A DNA stretch of 11,932 nt, from contig CAJKRH010000048.1 in NCBI GenBank assembly GCA_905202255.1, positions 1-11,932 on the forward strand. Reading direction: 5' to 3'. Position numbers and translations under genes: made by a program. Of the stretch, positions 1 through 6,639 are shown in pieces (positions within the stretch are counted from its first letter, which is position 1; every line of letters begins with the position of its first letter). The notes under the pieces were generated by a model, which had not been told where the DNA came from, did not search any database, and saw nothing but the letters and a program-made list of their open reading frames with translations. The stretch is from an uncultured Ruminococcus sp. (GTDB lineage: Bacteria > Bacillota > Clostridia > Oscillospirales > CAG-272).

Positions 1-1
1 G

Positions 2-1363
2 CGTGACGCTCATCAGTCGCTTGTCGCCACAAGAATGACGACGGAGCAGATGCTCCCCATTCTCGAGGAGATGGACAAGGTCGGCTACTACGCGCTTGAG
101 GCATGGGGCGGTGCCACGTTTGATGCCTGCCTGCGCTTCCTTGATGAGGACCCGTGGGAAAGACTCCGCAAGATAAGAGATAAGGTTAAAAATACAAAGC
201 TCCAGATGCTTTTCCGCGGTCAGAATATTCTCGGATATCGCCACTATGCGGATGATGTCGTGGAATATTTCGTTCGGAAATCCATCGCAAACGGCATTGA
301 TATACTCAGAATTTTTGACGCGCTCAATGACCCGAGAAACCTCAAAACCGCTATTGATGCGACAATAAAAGAGGGCGGTCATGTTCAGGCGGCGATAAGC
401 TATACCACAAGCCCCGTTCATACGAACGAAGGTTTTGCGAAATACGCAAAGCAGCTTGAGGAGATGGGTGCAAATTCCATCTGCATCAAGGATATGGCAG
501 GTCTGCTCAAGCCTTATGACGCATATGAGCTTGTTTCCCTGATAAAGCAGAATGTAAAGATTCCCGTTCAGCTTCATACGCACTATACATCCGGTCTTGC
601 CTCTATGACCGTGCTAAAGGCTATAGAGGCGGGCGTCGATATAGTCGATACGGCTATTTCTCCTCTCGCTATGGGCACGAGCCAGCCGCCTACGGAGTCG
701 CTCGTTGCCGCCCTCGCGGGAACAGAATACGACACCGGTCTTGACCTTGCTCAGCTTGATAAGATATGCAAGTATTTCACGCCTATCCGCGAGCAGTTCC
801 TTGAGAGCGGTCTGCTTAATCCCAATGTGCTGAAAGTGGATGTAAATGCGCTTCTCTATCAGGTTCCCGGCGGTATGCTTTCAAACCTTGTTTCCCAGCT
901 TAAGCAGGCAGGCAAGCTCGATAAGCTTTCCGAGGTTCTTGCCGAGGTTCCGAATGTAAGAAAAGATGCGGGTTATCCCCCGCTTGTTACTCCTTCCTCC
1001 CAGATTGTCGGCACGCAGGCTGTGCTCAATATCATCAGCGGCGAGCGCTATAAGATGGTCTCCAAGGAATTTAAGGGTATCGTTCGCGGCGAATACGGCA
1101 AGACTCCCGTAGATATCGCTCCCGACTTCCGCAAGAAGATAATCGGAAACGAAAAGCCGATAACATATCGTCCCGCAGACGCGCTTGAGCCCGAGCTTGA
1201 CAAGCTTCGCGAGGAGGTAAAGCCGTGGGCTATACAGGATGAGGATGTCCTCTCCTATGCGCTCTTTGAGCAGGTTGCCGTCAAGTTTTTCGAGAAGAGA
1301 AAAGCGAAAATGTACGGCATAGATAAAAATTCCGACAGCGAAAATAAGATACATTCCGTATAA
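2..1363 (+). CDS. oadA: Oxaloacetate decarboxylase alpha / pyruvate carboxylase carboxyltransferase subunit, biotin-less, 5' partial
   Basis: The reading frame is open from the first bases and starts with RDAHQSLVATRM, the first metal-binding motif of the carboxyltransferase TIM barrel, so the true start lies roughly ten codons before the window; the ATG at 35 is internal. Counting from that Met, the family's carbamylated-lysine motif CIKDMAGLL is at about 150-158 (Lys152) and the metal-binding HTH at 181-183, followed by a PYC_OADA region with YPPLVTPSSQIVGTQAVLN. The enzyme transfers a carboxyl group between carboxybiotin and pyruvate/oxaloacetate in the cytoplasm or at a membrane-bound decarboxylase. 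The protein ends at FFEKRKAKMYGIDKN plus a short tail with no MKM biotinyl domain, so it must work with a separate carrier protein, and none is encoded downstream here. The family is sure; whether it serves a Na+-pumping decarboxylase, a two-subunit pyruvate carboxylase or a transcarboxylase cannot be told from this window. Confidence 0.93.
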   Translation, partial: RDAHQSLVATRMTTEQMLPILEEMDKVGYYALEAWGGATFDACLRFLDEDPWERLRKIRDKVKNTKLQMLFRGQNILGYRHYADDVVEYFVRKSIANGIDILRIFDALNDPRNLKTAIDATIKEGGHVQAAISYTTSPVHTNEGFAKYAKQLEEMGANSICIKDMAGLLKPYDAYELVSLIKQNVKIPVQLHTHYTSGLASMTVLKAIEAGVDIVDTAISPLAMGTSQPPTESLVAALAGTEYDTGLDLAQLDKICKYFTPIREQFLESGLLNPNVLKVDVNALLYQVPGGMLSNLVSQLKQAGKLDKLSEVLAEVPNVRKDAGYPPLVTPSSQIVGTQAVLNIISGERYKMVSKEFKGIVRGEYGKTPVDIAPDFRKKIIGNEKPITYRPADALEPELDKLREEVKPWAIQDEDVLSYALFEQVAVKFFEKRKAKMYGIDKNSDSENKIHSV

Positions 1364-1379
1364 CAACACCCAGCTTAGC

Positions 1380-1427
1380 AAAATCGGGGCGGTAGATCGG
1401 TTTTGCCGATTTATCTGCCCCGATTTT
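1380..1427 (+). terminator. Intrinsic terminator after the carboxyltransferase gene
   Basis: An 11-bp perfect stem (AAAATCGGGGC at 1380-1390 with GCCCCGATTTT at 1417-1427) encloses a second inner stem (ATCGG/CCGAT around TTTTG) and runs into T residues. It starts 17 nt after the stop codon. It ends only 32 nt before the next start codon, so little room is left for a separate downstream promoter unless that promoter overlaps the hairpin. Confidence 0.85.
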
Positions 1428-1459
1428 TCTGTTTGCGTTTTTCAACGAGGCGGATTATC

Positions 1460-2485
1460 ATGAATTTTGATACTTCATTTTTTCGATTTTTCGAAACAAC
1501 ATGCTTTCCCGTTTTTGTAACAGATATAAACGGAAAGGTTCTTTTTAAAAACAGCTGCGCGGCAAAGTATCTGCACACGGTACGCAAAGGCTCAAATCTC
1601 TTTTTCCATATGACCGGCGGAGATCCGGATATCGCGAAAAACGGGAAGATAGGTCTTGCTCTTTTTCCCGACAGCTTTCTTTACAGCCGTGCGCTTATAT
1701 TCACGCTCGGCGAAAACAGGGATAAGCATCTGATTTTTGCTTTTCTCACAAAATTGCAGATGAATGATTATGAAGATACATATTCATATCTTGCAAAAAA
1801 ATTTTCTTCGGATTTCATAAGCTTTCTCGCGTTTATCAAAGCCGAAGAATACGGCGATGCGGATATGCTCGCACCATCGCGCCTCTATACTGAAATGGCA
1901 GACAGAATATGCTTTGAGTCGGAGGATTTTGTCGGCTCATATCTCTGCGATATGGCTGATTTTCTTATGAAAATCAAGAGCCGTTGCTCGCGTGCCTTTT
2001 CCGCGCTCGGCTACAGGATGGATTACTTCGCTACGAAGATATTTCTTGAAAACAGATTTGTTTCGCTTAATGTCGGCGATTTCGCCTTTTCGTTTTTTAT
2101 GGCGCTTTATGCCGTGATGCGAAATTCCGCAGACAAGGCAATCTCGATAAAGGCAGACTACGACGCGCTCCGCATGAGCATAAGGATAACCGTTTCTTCT
2201 CCTGCGGCGGGTCTTGACGACGGGATATACCGCGAGGAGGAGATAGTTCCGGAATGCGCCGCGGAAATAAAGCTTTGCGAGAAGCTTCCGTGCTATGCAA
2301 AACGCTTTTCATATTCGGTGAAAAGCGGAGTTCTCTCAGCTTCGGCATCTCTTGATGCCTGCAGACCGAACAAAGCGGCGGTGCGCAGCATTTCGGAGAA
2401 ACTTTCATACAGAAGTACATATGCTATGCTTTCATTTATGAAAGCGATGCTTTCGGATTATTTCGGAAAAGGAGAAAGACATTGA
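1460..2485 (+). CDS. Hypothetical protein with N-terminal PAS-like segment and degenerate histidine-kinase-like C-terminus
   Basis: I chose the ATG at 1460 (341 aa) because a GAGGCGG-type ribosome binding site lies about 7 nt upstream; an in-frame ATG at 1403 falls inside the upstream terminator hairpin. Residues 13-40 (FPVFVTDINGKVLFKN and on) look like the first strands of a PAS sensor domain. Residues about 105-200 are mostly helical with charged heptads. Residues about 205-300 (FFMALYAVMRNSADKAISI, then alternating strands) vaguely resemble the N-box end of a HATPase_c fold, but I see no clean G1/G2 glycine boxes and no obvious phospho-acceptor His motif. It has no clear signal peptide or membrane segment. 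It is the first gene of a three-gene unit: its TGA overlaps the next start (TTGA at 2482-2485), implying translational coupling. The function is unknown; a degenerate, non-catalytic sensor protein is an inference only. Confidence 0.72.
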   Translation: MNFDTSFFRFFETTCFPVFVTDINGKVLFKNSCAAKYLHTVRKGSNLFFHMTGGDPDIAKNGKIGLALFPDSFLYSRALIFTLGENRDKHLIFAFLTKLQMNDYEDTYSYLAKKFSSDFISFLAFIKAEEYGDADMLAPSRLYTEMADRICFESEDFVGSYLCDMADFLMKIKSRCSRAFSALGYRMDYFATKIFLENRFVSLNVGDFAFSFFMALYAVMRNSADKAISIKADYDALRMSIRITVSSPAAGLDDGIYREEEIVPECAAEIKLCEKLPCYAKRFSYSVKSGVLSASASLDACRPNKAAVRSISEKLSYRSTYAMLSFMKAMLSDYFGKGERH

Positions 2486-2958
2486 AACTATATATAAAGC
2501 AGAAAGTATTTTCCATAGGCGATAAATTTACCGTGCGCGATGAGAACGGAAACGACAGATATTTTGTCGAGGGCGAGATTTTCACATTCCGGAGGAAATT
2601 TCACATCAGCGATACCGGCGGAAACGAGGTCGCCTATATAGAGGCGCAGAGCGTTTTTAATTTTCTGCCGAAATACGATATCTATCTCGGCGGGAAATAT
2701 GCCGCCACGATATCGAAAAAATTCACATTCTTCATCCATGAATACAGCATAGACGGAGAGGGAATAGAAATAGAGGGCGATGCTTTCAGCCATGAATACG
2801 AGATAACAAAATTCGGCTCGCCGATAGCATATATACATAAGGAATGGTTCACATGGGGCGATTCCTACTGCATAGATACCACAAACGAGATAGATGAGCT
2901 TCTCGCGGTTTCGATAGCGATAACAATAGATTCCGTAATGGACAGGAACAGCAATTAA
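2482..2958 (+). CDS. LURP-one-related / YxjI-type (DUF567, tubby C-terminal-like) protein
   Basis: This 158-aa protein matches the bacterial LURP-one-related family across its length. It opens with MKLYIKQKVFSIGDKFTVRD, followed by the repeating strand pattern VEGEIFTFRRKFHISD, VAYIEAQ, KYDIYLGGKYAATISKKFTF, GDAFSHEYEI and HKEWFTWGDSYCID, ending in a hydrophobic helix (LLAVSIAITIDSVM). This is the 12-stranded barrel around a C-terminal helix known for tubby-like folds. The function of the bacterial family is not established; lipid or membrane association is a guess from the fold. The start is TTG at 2482, with GGAG at 2471-2474 seven nt upstream, and it overlaps the stop of the preceding gene. 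A normal RBS and 10 nt separate it from the DUF1846 gene. The length is typical for the family. Confidence 0.85.
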   Translation: MKLYIKQKVFSIGDKFTVRDENGNDRYFVEGEIFTFRRKFHISDTGGNEVAYIEAQSVFNFLPKYDIYLGGKYAATISKKFTFFIHEYSIDGEGIEIEGDAFSHEYEITKFGSPIAYIHKEWFTWGDSYCIDTTNEIDELLAVSIAITIDSVMDRNSN

Positions 2959-2968
2959 GGAGAAATAA

Positions 2969-4459
2969 ATGAAAAAAATAGGTTTTGACAATGCAAAATA
3001 CATAAAAATGCAATCGGAACAGATAAAGAAGCGCATTTCGCAGTTCGGCGGAAAGCTCTATCTTGAATTCGGCGGCAAGCTTTTTGACGATACGCACGCC
3101 GCCCGCGTGCTCCCCGGTTTTGAACCGGACAGCAAGCTGAAAATGCTGCTCGAACTGAAAGACCAGGCGGAAATCGTCATTGCCGTCAGTGCGGGCGCGC
3201 TCGAATCGAGCAAGCGCAGAGGCGACCTCGGCATAACATACGATATGGAGGTTCTGCGCCTTATAGATATGTTCCGCAGTGTGGGGCTTTATGTCGGCAG
3301 CGTTGTTATAACCCAGTATAACGGTCAGCAGGCGGCAGATAAGCTGAAAGCACAGCTCGAAGCCCATGATGTCAGGGTTTTCAAGCACTATATCATAGAC
3401 GGATATCCTTTCAATGTTCAGCATATCGTGAGCGCGGAGGGCTACGGCAAAAACGACTACATCGAGACAACGCGCTCACTTGTCGTCATTACGGCGCCGG
3501 GTCCCGGAAGCGGCAAGATGGCTACCTGCCTCTCCCAGCTTTATCACGAACACGAGCGCGGAATCGACGCAGGCTATGCAAAATTTGAGACATTCCCGAT
3601 ATGGAATCTGCCGCTCAAGCATCCCGTGAATCTCGCTTACGAGGCGGCAACGGCTGACCTGAGCGATGTCAATATGATAGACCCGTTCCATCTCCAGGCA
3701 TACGGCGAAGCCACGGTGAATTATAACAGAGATATCGAGATTTTCCCTGTGCTTTCCACGATGTTCGGGAAAATCTACGGCGAATGCCCCTATAAATCGC
3801 CGACCGATATGGGCGTAAATATGGCGGGCTACTGCATTTTCGATGATGAGGCTGTCCGCGAGGCGGCTTCGCAGGAGATAATTTTCCGCTATTACCGAGC
3901 GCTCACCGACAGCATCAAGGGCGGAAAGAGCACCTCCAAAAAGGAAATCGAAACGATAGAAATGATAATGGACCAGGCGGGCATATCGCCATATGACCGC
4001 AGAGTTGTCCGTCCCGCAGTCGAATTGGAAGCGAAAACCGGCACATCATGCGCCGCGATAGAGCTTGCCGACGGCACGATAATCACGGGCAAGACGAAAA
4101 ACACCCTCGGTGCCTGCGCCGCGATGATAATAAACGCGCTGAAATATCTCTCGGGGATAGACGACAGCATCGAACTTGTTCCCGGGGATTTGCTCCGCCC
4201 TGTGCAGACGCTGAAGATAAAATATCTCGGGAGCAAGAATCCCTGCCTGCATATAGACGAGGCGCTGATTGCCATCTCCGTGAATGCGGCAACGGATGAA
4301 AACGCCGCGAAAGCACTTTCCAAGCTGAGCGAACTCCGCGGATGCCATGCGCACTCTACGGTAATCCCCTCGAGCATAGACCTTGCCTTTATGCGCAGAC
4401 TGAAGATAAATCTTTCATGCGAGCCGAAATACAAGGAAAATAAGCTTTTCAATCTTTGA
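2969..4459 (+). CDS. DUF1846 (UPF0371) family protein
   Basis: This 496-aa cytoplasmic protein has the usual length and sequence of the DUF1846 family. It begins MKKIGFDNAKYIKMQSEQI, has the conserved LYLEFGGKLFDD segment (31-41), the RRGDLGITYDMEVLRLID segment (83-100), a glycine-rich loop APGPGSGKMATCLSQ (176-190) that looks like a phosphate-binding loop, and an FPIWNLPLKHPVNLAYEAAT segment typical of the family. Members are common in Firmicutes and actinobacteria, and I know of no assigned activity; the P-loop-like motif suggests nucleotide or phosphate binding (inference). A good RBS (AAGGAG) lies 6-7 nt before the ATG, immediately after the stop of the LURP-one gene, so the two are very probably cotranscribed. 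It is the last gene of the unit; a GC-rich hairpin follows 13 nt after its stop. Confidence 0.92.
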   Translation: MKKIGFDNAKYIKMQSEQIKKRISQFGGKLYLEFGGKLFDDTHAARVLPGFEPDSKLKMLLELKDQAEIVIAVSAGALESSKRRGDLGITYDMEVLRLIDMFRSVGLYVGSVVITQYNGQQAADKLKAQLEAHDVRVFKHYIIDGYPFNVQHIVSAEGYGKNDYIETTRSLVVITAPGPGSGKMATCLSQLYHEHERGIDAGYAKFETFPIWNLPLKHPVNLAYEAATADLSDVNMIDPFHLQAYGEATVNYNRDIEIFPVLSTMFGKIYGECPYKSPTDMGVNMAGYCIFDDEAVREAASQEIIFRYYRALTDSIKGGKSTSKKEIETIEMIMDQAGISPYDRRVVRPAVELEAKTGTSCAAIELADGTIITGKTKNTLGACAAMIINALKYLSGIDDSIELVPGDLLRPVQTLKIKYLGSKNPCLHIDEALIAISVNAATDENAAKALSKLSELRGCHAHSTVIPSSIDLAFMRRLKINLSCEPKYKENKLFNL

Positions 4460-4469
4460 TGAAAAAACA

Positions 4470-4502
4470 AAACCGCGGCAAAATGCCGCGGCACGGTTTG
4501 TC
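4470..4502 (+). terminator. Hairpin terminator after the DUF1846 gene
   Basis: CCGCGGCA (4473-4480) pairs perfectly with TGCCGCGG (4484-4491) across an AAA loop; an alternative outer pairing AAACCG/CGGTTT (4470-4475 with 4494-4499) also exists. The following tract (TTTGTCAAAAAATATTTTTA) is T-rich only in patches, so termination strength is uncertain. Confidence 0.6.
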
Positions 4503-4548
4503 AAAAAATATTTTTATTGCAAGAAGCAAATAAAGAGATTTTTTATAT

Positions 4549-4745
4549 AGCCTTCTCCTGTGGGAGAAGGGGGACCGCGATAGCGGTGGATGAGGAGTAA
4601 AACTGACATTTTGACGCAAATATTGCTACGAATCGTTTGCAGACACCTCATCCGTCAGCCTGCGGCTGCCACCTTCCGCCCTTGTCTCGGCGACGCCGAC
4701 CGCGTTTGCTTCGCAAATCGGTCAATTCCCCGCAGGGGGAAGGCT
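4549..4745. repeat. MITE-like imperfect palindromic repeat element (about 197 bp)
   Basis: The ends are imperfect inverted repeats: AGCCTTCTCCTGTGGGAGAA on the left against AGCCTTCCCCCTGCGGGGAA read inwards from the right, each followed after a few bases by GACCG. Further in, GGATGAGG (left arm) faces CCTCATCC (4647-4654). The arms hold their own hairpins: CCTTCTCC/GGAGAAGG (4551-4570), ACCGC/GCGGT (4574-4587), CAGCC/GGCTG (4658-4670) and GACCG-CG-TTTGC-TTC-GCAAA-T-CGGTC (about 4698-4723). No transposase or credible gene is inside. It sits between two convergent genes, 13 nt from the stop of the minus-strand gene. The direct repeats TTTTTTAT (4539-4546 and 4745-4752) or TTTTTATTGC (4511-4520 and 4746-4755) might be target duplications but are low in complexity. 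I associate this sequence type with dispersed repeats in clostridial gut genomes; copy number cannot be seen here. Confidence 0.72.
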
Positions 4746-4758
4746 TTTTTATTGCTTT

Positions 4759-5715
4759 TTAAGACTGAAATTCGCTTAAGATATAATTTATCTCTTCTTC
4801 GCCGAGGCCGAAAAGCACTTTTGATGGTACAGGGTCTTTTTCATAGTCTACAAGACCGGCGCGTCTTTTTTCCAATGGGTTTCGCTTATCCCATATGATA
4901 AACGCTTTTGTCCTCTCGACTATCAGCTTTTTGTCTGTCCATTCTCTGAAAAATTTCTCCGTCTCATCCATTATCATCTGTGGCTTGGTGATGTCTATCT
5001 GAGTGTGAAAATGCCCGTAAAAACCTCTTGCCGCTCTCGGGCAGTTATTCATAAAAACACCCGGGCGGATATAGTAGTCGTCTTTGTTGTAATTACTGCT
5101 CTGTATATAGAAAGCCACGGTGAAATCGCCTATTGTCTTTGTCCAGCGCATGCCTTTCTTTAAAAAGCCTTTCGCTTTCAGAATGGGAGCCGCATATTTG
5201 GCAAGCTCATGCTTTGAGAGTTTGCCTATCTCTTCAAACCAAAGCTTTACTTTGTTTGCATTTGCCTTTGAATCCATGTGAAGCTTGTGCTTTCCGTCGT
5301 CGCACTTGAAAACGCAATAGTATTCTATGCCCATAGCTGTTTTGCTCGATTTCACGGTTACATGATGTATAAAACTTTTGTGCAGATATAGTTTTCCTGC
5401 CGCGATAAACCATTCGTCGGATAAAAAAATCATGGCGGAGGGATACAGAGGCTTTGCGTTGCTGTCATCAAATTTGATATTCAGAGATGAGATCTGTTTT
5501 TTAAGGAGCGCATTTGCGAAAGTGATGCGCAAAAGGAAGGCAAACCAGATAAGCAATCCTACCGCAATCGGAATGGCTGAAGCGACAAGCCCGCGGGCGG
5601 AATTGCCCGAGATGAGCGCCGCAAGGAGAAACAGCGCGCTGACTGAAATCGAAAAAATGAAAATAAGTTTTGCCGTTTTTGCGGCGTACAGGCGATTGTA
5701 TTTTCCGGCTGTCAA
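4759..5715 (-). CDS. Two-TM membrane protein with PH-like middle and DUF4304-like C-terminal region
   Basis: This 318-aa protein has two N-terminal membrane helices (about 14-36 and 42-64), placing the rest most likely in the cytoplasm. Residues about 95-165 (SAMIFLSDEWFIAAGKLYLH, then EYYCVFKCDDGKHKLHMDS) form a strand-rich stretch reminiscent of small bacterial PH-like domains. Residues about 170-318 (LKAKGFLKKGMRWTKTIGDF, AFYIQSSNYNKDDYYIRPGV) resemble DUF4304, a domain of unknown function. The start is TTG at 5715-5713: GGAG (minus strand, complement of 5723-5726) lies 7 nt upstream and no in-frame ATG or GTG fits better. It has its own candidate promoter overlapped by a perfect inverted repeat (see below). 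The domain assignments are by pattern memory and moderate in certainty; the function is unknown. Confidence 0.8.
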   Translation of the reverse strand: MTAGKYNRLYAAKTAKLIFIFSISVSALFLLAALISGNSARGLVASAIPIAVGLLIWFAFLLRITFANALLKKQISSLNIKFDDSNAKPLYPSAMIFLSDEWFIAAGKLYLHKSFIHHVTVKSSKTAMGIEYYCVFKCDDGKHKLHMDSKANANKVKLWFEEIGKLSKHELAKYAAPILKAKGFLKKGMRWTKTIGDFTVAFYIQSSNYNKDDYYIRPGVFMNNCPRAARGFYGHFHTQIDITKPQMIMDETEKFFREWTDKKLIVERTKAFIIWDKRNPLEKRRAGLVDYEKDPVPSKVLFGLGEEEINYILSEFQS

Positions 5716-5732
5716 AATATCACTCCCTTTCT

Positions 5733-5751
5733 ATATGATATCTTATCATAT
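5733..5751. promoter_or_regulatory. Perfect 8-bp inverted repeat, candidate operator
   Basis: ATATGATA-TCT-TATCATAT is a perfect dyad of two 8-bp arms around 3 bp. It covers the candidate -10 box of the minus-strand gene and lies just upstream of its RBS, an ideal position for a repressor. No regulator gene is adjacent, so the binding protein is unknown. Confidence 0.5.
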
Positions 5752-5768
5752 CGTGGCGGAATTTGCAA
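5740..5768 (-). promoter_or_regulatory. Candidate promoter of the DUF4304-like gene
   Basis: On the minus strand, TTGCAA (5768-5763) and TAAGAT (5745-5740) are separated by 17 nt, with a TGA triplet just upstream of the -10 (extended -10 style). Both hexamers match consensus in 4 of 6 positions. It lies between a terminator (5823-5847) and the gene's RBS, which is where a promoter is needed. Confidence 0.5.
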
Positions 5769-5822
5769 TATGCGCGGCGATTTTTATCCGACGCACATTA
5801 TATTAAAACGCAATAAAAAACA

Positions 5823-5847
5823 AAAAGCCTTGATACTCAAGGCTTTT
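5823..5847 (-). terminator. Intrinsic terminator after the five-TM membrane protein gene
   Basis: AAAAGCCTTGA (5823-5833) and TCAAGGCTTTT (5837-5847) form a perfect 11-bp stem with a 3-nt loop. Read on the minus strand it is followed by T-rich GTTTTTTATTG, 20 nt after the stop codon at 5867. Confidence 0.88.
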
Positions 5848-5866
5848 GCGCGACTACCGCGATAAA

Positions 5867-6382
5867 TCACGACAGTCTGATGAAGAAATATACAAACGAT
5901 GTAACGGTAAACATGGCGTGGACGCCGAAATTTATAAGGCGGTATGTACTCTTTTTGAAAGGGAACACATCGAGATATTTTTCGAGGATTCCCGCTACGA
6001 CGAAGAAAAGCACCATCGCCGGCATATATACCATAGCGCCGAGATGTGGGCTGCAGCTGACTATTCCCACTATATAAGGAAATATCCATACAAATGACAG
6101 AATGGCAAGATAAGAGCGGATAACCTTCTTTTCGTTGATTTCGATTGGCATATCGTGATTTATCTGCGTCTGCGCGAGGACATATTCCTTTTGTATTGCT
6201 TCATTGGAGCACGAGATAAGAAGTATAAGACCGTAAATAACGCCCATGAGACCCGCAAGAACAAGAAAATGCCATTTCAGCGTGATGATGAATGATATCA
6301 TGAACATCAGCGCAAAAACGCCCAAAACGATATTCAGGATGATACGAAACGATTTACCGAGATTTTTTAGAAATTTTTTCAT
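5867..6382 (-). CDS. Hypothetical five-TM integral membrane protein
   Basis: This 171-aa, strongly hydrophobic protein has predicted membrane helices at about 12-34, 37-57, 90-110, 114-133 and 148-168. A charged loop at about 58-88 (including QKEYVLAQTQINHDMPIEIN) lies between helices 2 and 3, and the N-terminus is positively charged (MKKFLKNLGKSFR). The ATG is supported by a strong AAGGAGG (minus strand, complement of 6387-6393) 4-5 nt upstream. I do not recognise a named family. A weak promoter possibility upstream is TTGTCA (complement of 6427-6432) with a poor AT-rich -10. It is bounded by the tRNA terminator upstream and its own terminator downstream, so it is probably a single-gene unit. 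Confidence 0.82.
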   Translation of the reverse strand: MKKFLKNLGKSFRIILNIVLGVFALMFMISFIITLKWHFLVLAGLMGVIYGLILLISCSNEAIQKEYVLAQTQINHDMPIEINEKKVIRSYLAILSFVWIFPYIVGIVSCSPHLGAMVYMPAMVLFFVVAGILEKYLDVFPFKKSTYRLINFGVHAMFTVTSFVYFFIRLS

Positions 6383-6447
6383 GGGTCCTCCTTGATGTGT
6401 TTATTTATTTGTTTGTTTTTTTATCTTGACAAGTTTCGTGAAGAAGT

Positions 6448-6479
6448 AAAACTCCGAGGGTCGCGACTCTCGGAGTTTT
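6448..6479 (-). terminator. Intrinsic terminator of the tRNA-Arg transcript
   Basis: AAAACTCCGAG (6448-6458) pairs with CTCGGAGTTTT (6469-6479), extended inward by a GTC/GAC pairing. On the minus strand the hairpin ends in TTTTACTTCTT. Its upstream arm begins at the last base of the encoded CCA end of the tRNA. Confidence 0.88.
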
Positions 6480-6555
6480 GGCCCGCCCTACAGGAATCGA
6501 ACCTGCAACCGTCAGAATCGGAATCTGATACTCTATCCAATTGAGCTAAGGGCGG
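6479..6555 (-). tRNA. tRNA-Arg (anticodon CCG), CCA end encoded
   Basis: Read on the minus strand it folds as a full cloverleaf. The acceptor stem is CCGCCCT/AGGGCGG, then TA, a D arm GCTC-AATTGGATA-GAGT, an anticodon stem TCAGA/TCTGA around the loop TTCCGAT (anticodon CCG, reading CGG codons), a T arm GCAGG-TTCGAAT-CCTGT, discriminator G and CCA. The mature body is 6482-6555, with CCA at 6481-6479. The first pair is C1:G72 rather than the more usual G1:C72. It is flanked by a terminator directly downstream. Confidence 0.96.
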
Positions 6556-6574
6556 ATATAATCGGGAGCATAAA

Positions 6575-6607
6575 AAGTGCAATCAAAAGTGGCGTTTTGA
6601 GGCACTT
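6575..6607 (-). terminator. Weak candidate terminator between the TSCPD gene and tRNA-Arg
   Basis: On the minus strand, AAGTGC (6607-6602) can pair with GCACTT (6580-6575), which runs into TTTTT; a competing pairing is AAGTG with CACTT (6591-6587), which runs into TTTT. The stems are short and the loops wide, so readthrough from the TSCPD gene into the tRNA is possible. Confidence 0.3.
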
Positions 6608-6639
6608 GCTACCCCCCCGAGCTTTTTTGTTTTATTTTG

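Noticed and set aside
1403..1459. Upstream in-frame ATG extending the PAS-like protein
   Set aside because: The ATG lies inside the terminator hairpin and lacks a ribosome binding site; the ATG at 1460 has one.
3892..4494. 200-codon minus-strand frame opposite the DUF1846 gene
   Set aside because: It is the antisense shadow of a clear conserved gene, with no recognisable domain or RBS.
4590..4898. 102-codon frame across the palindromic repeat
   Set aside because: It spans the non-coding repeat and then the antisense of the DUF4304-like gene; there is no family match.
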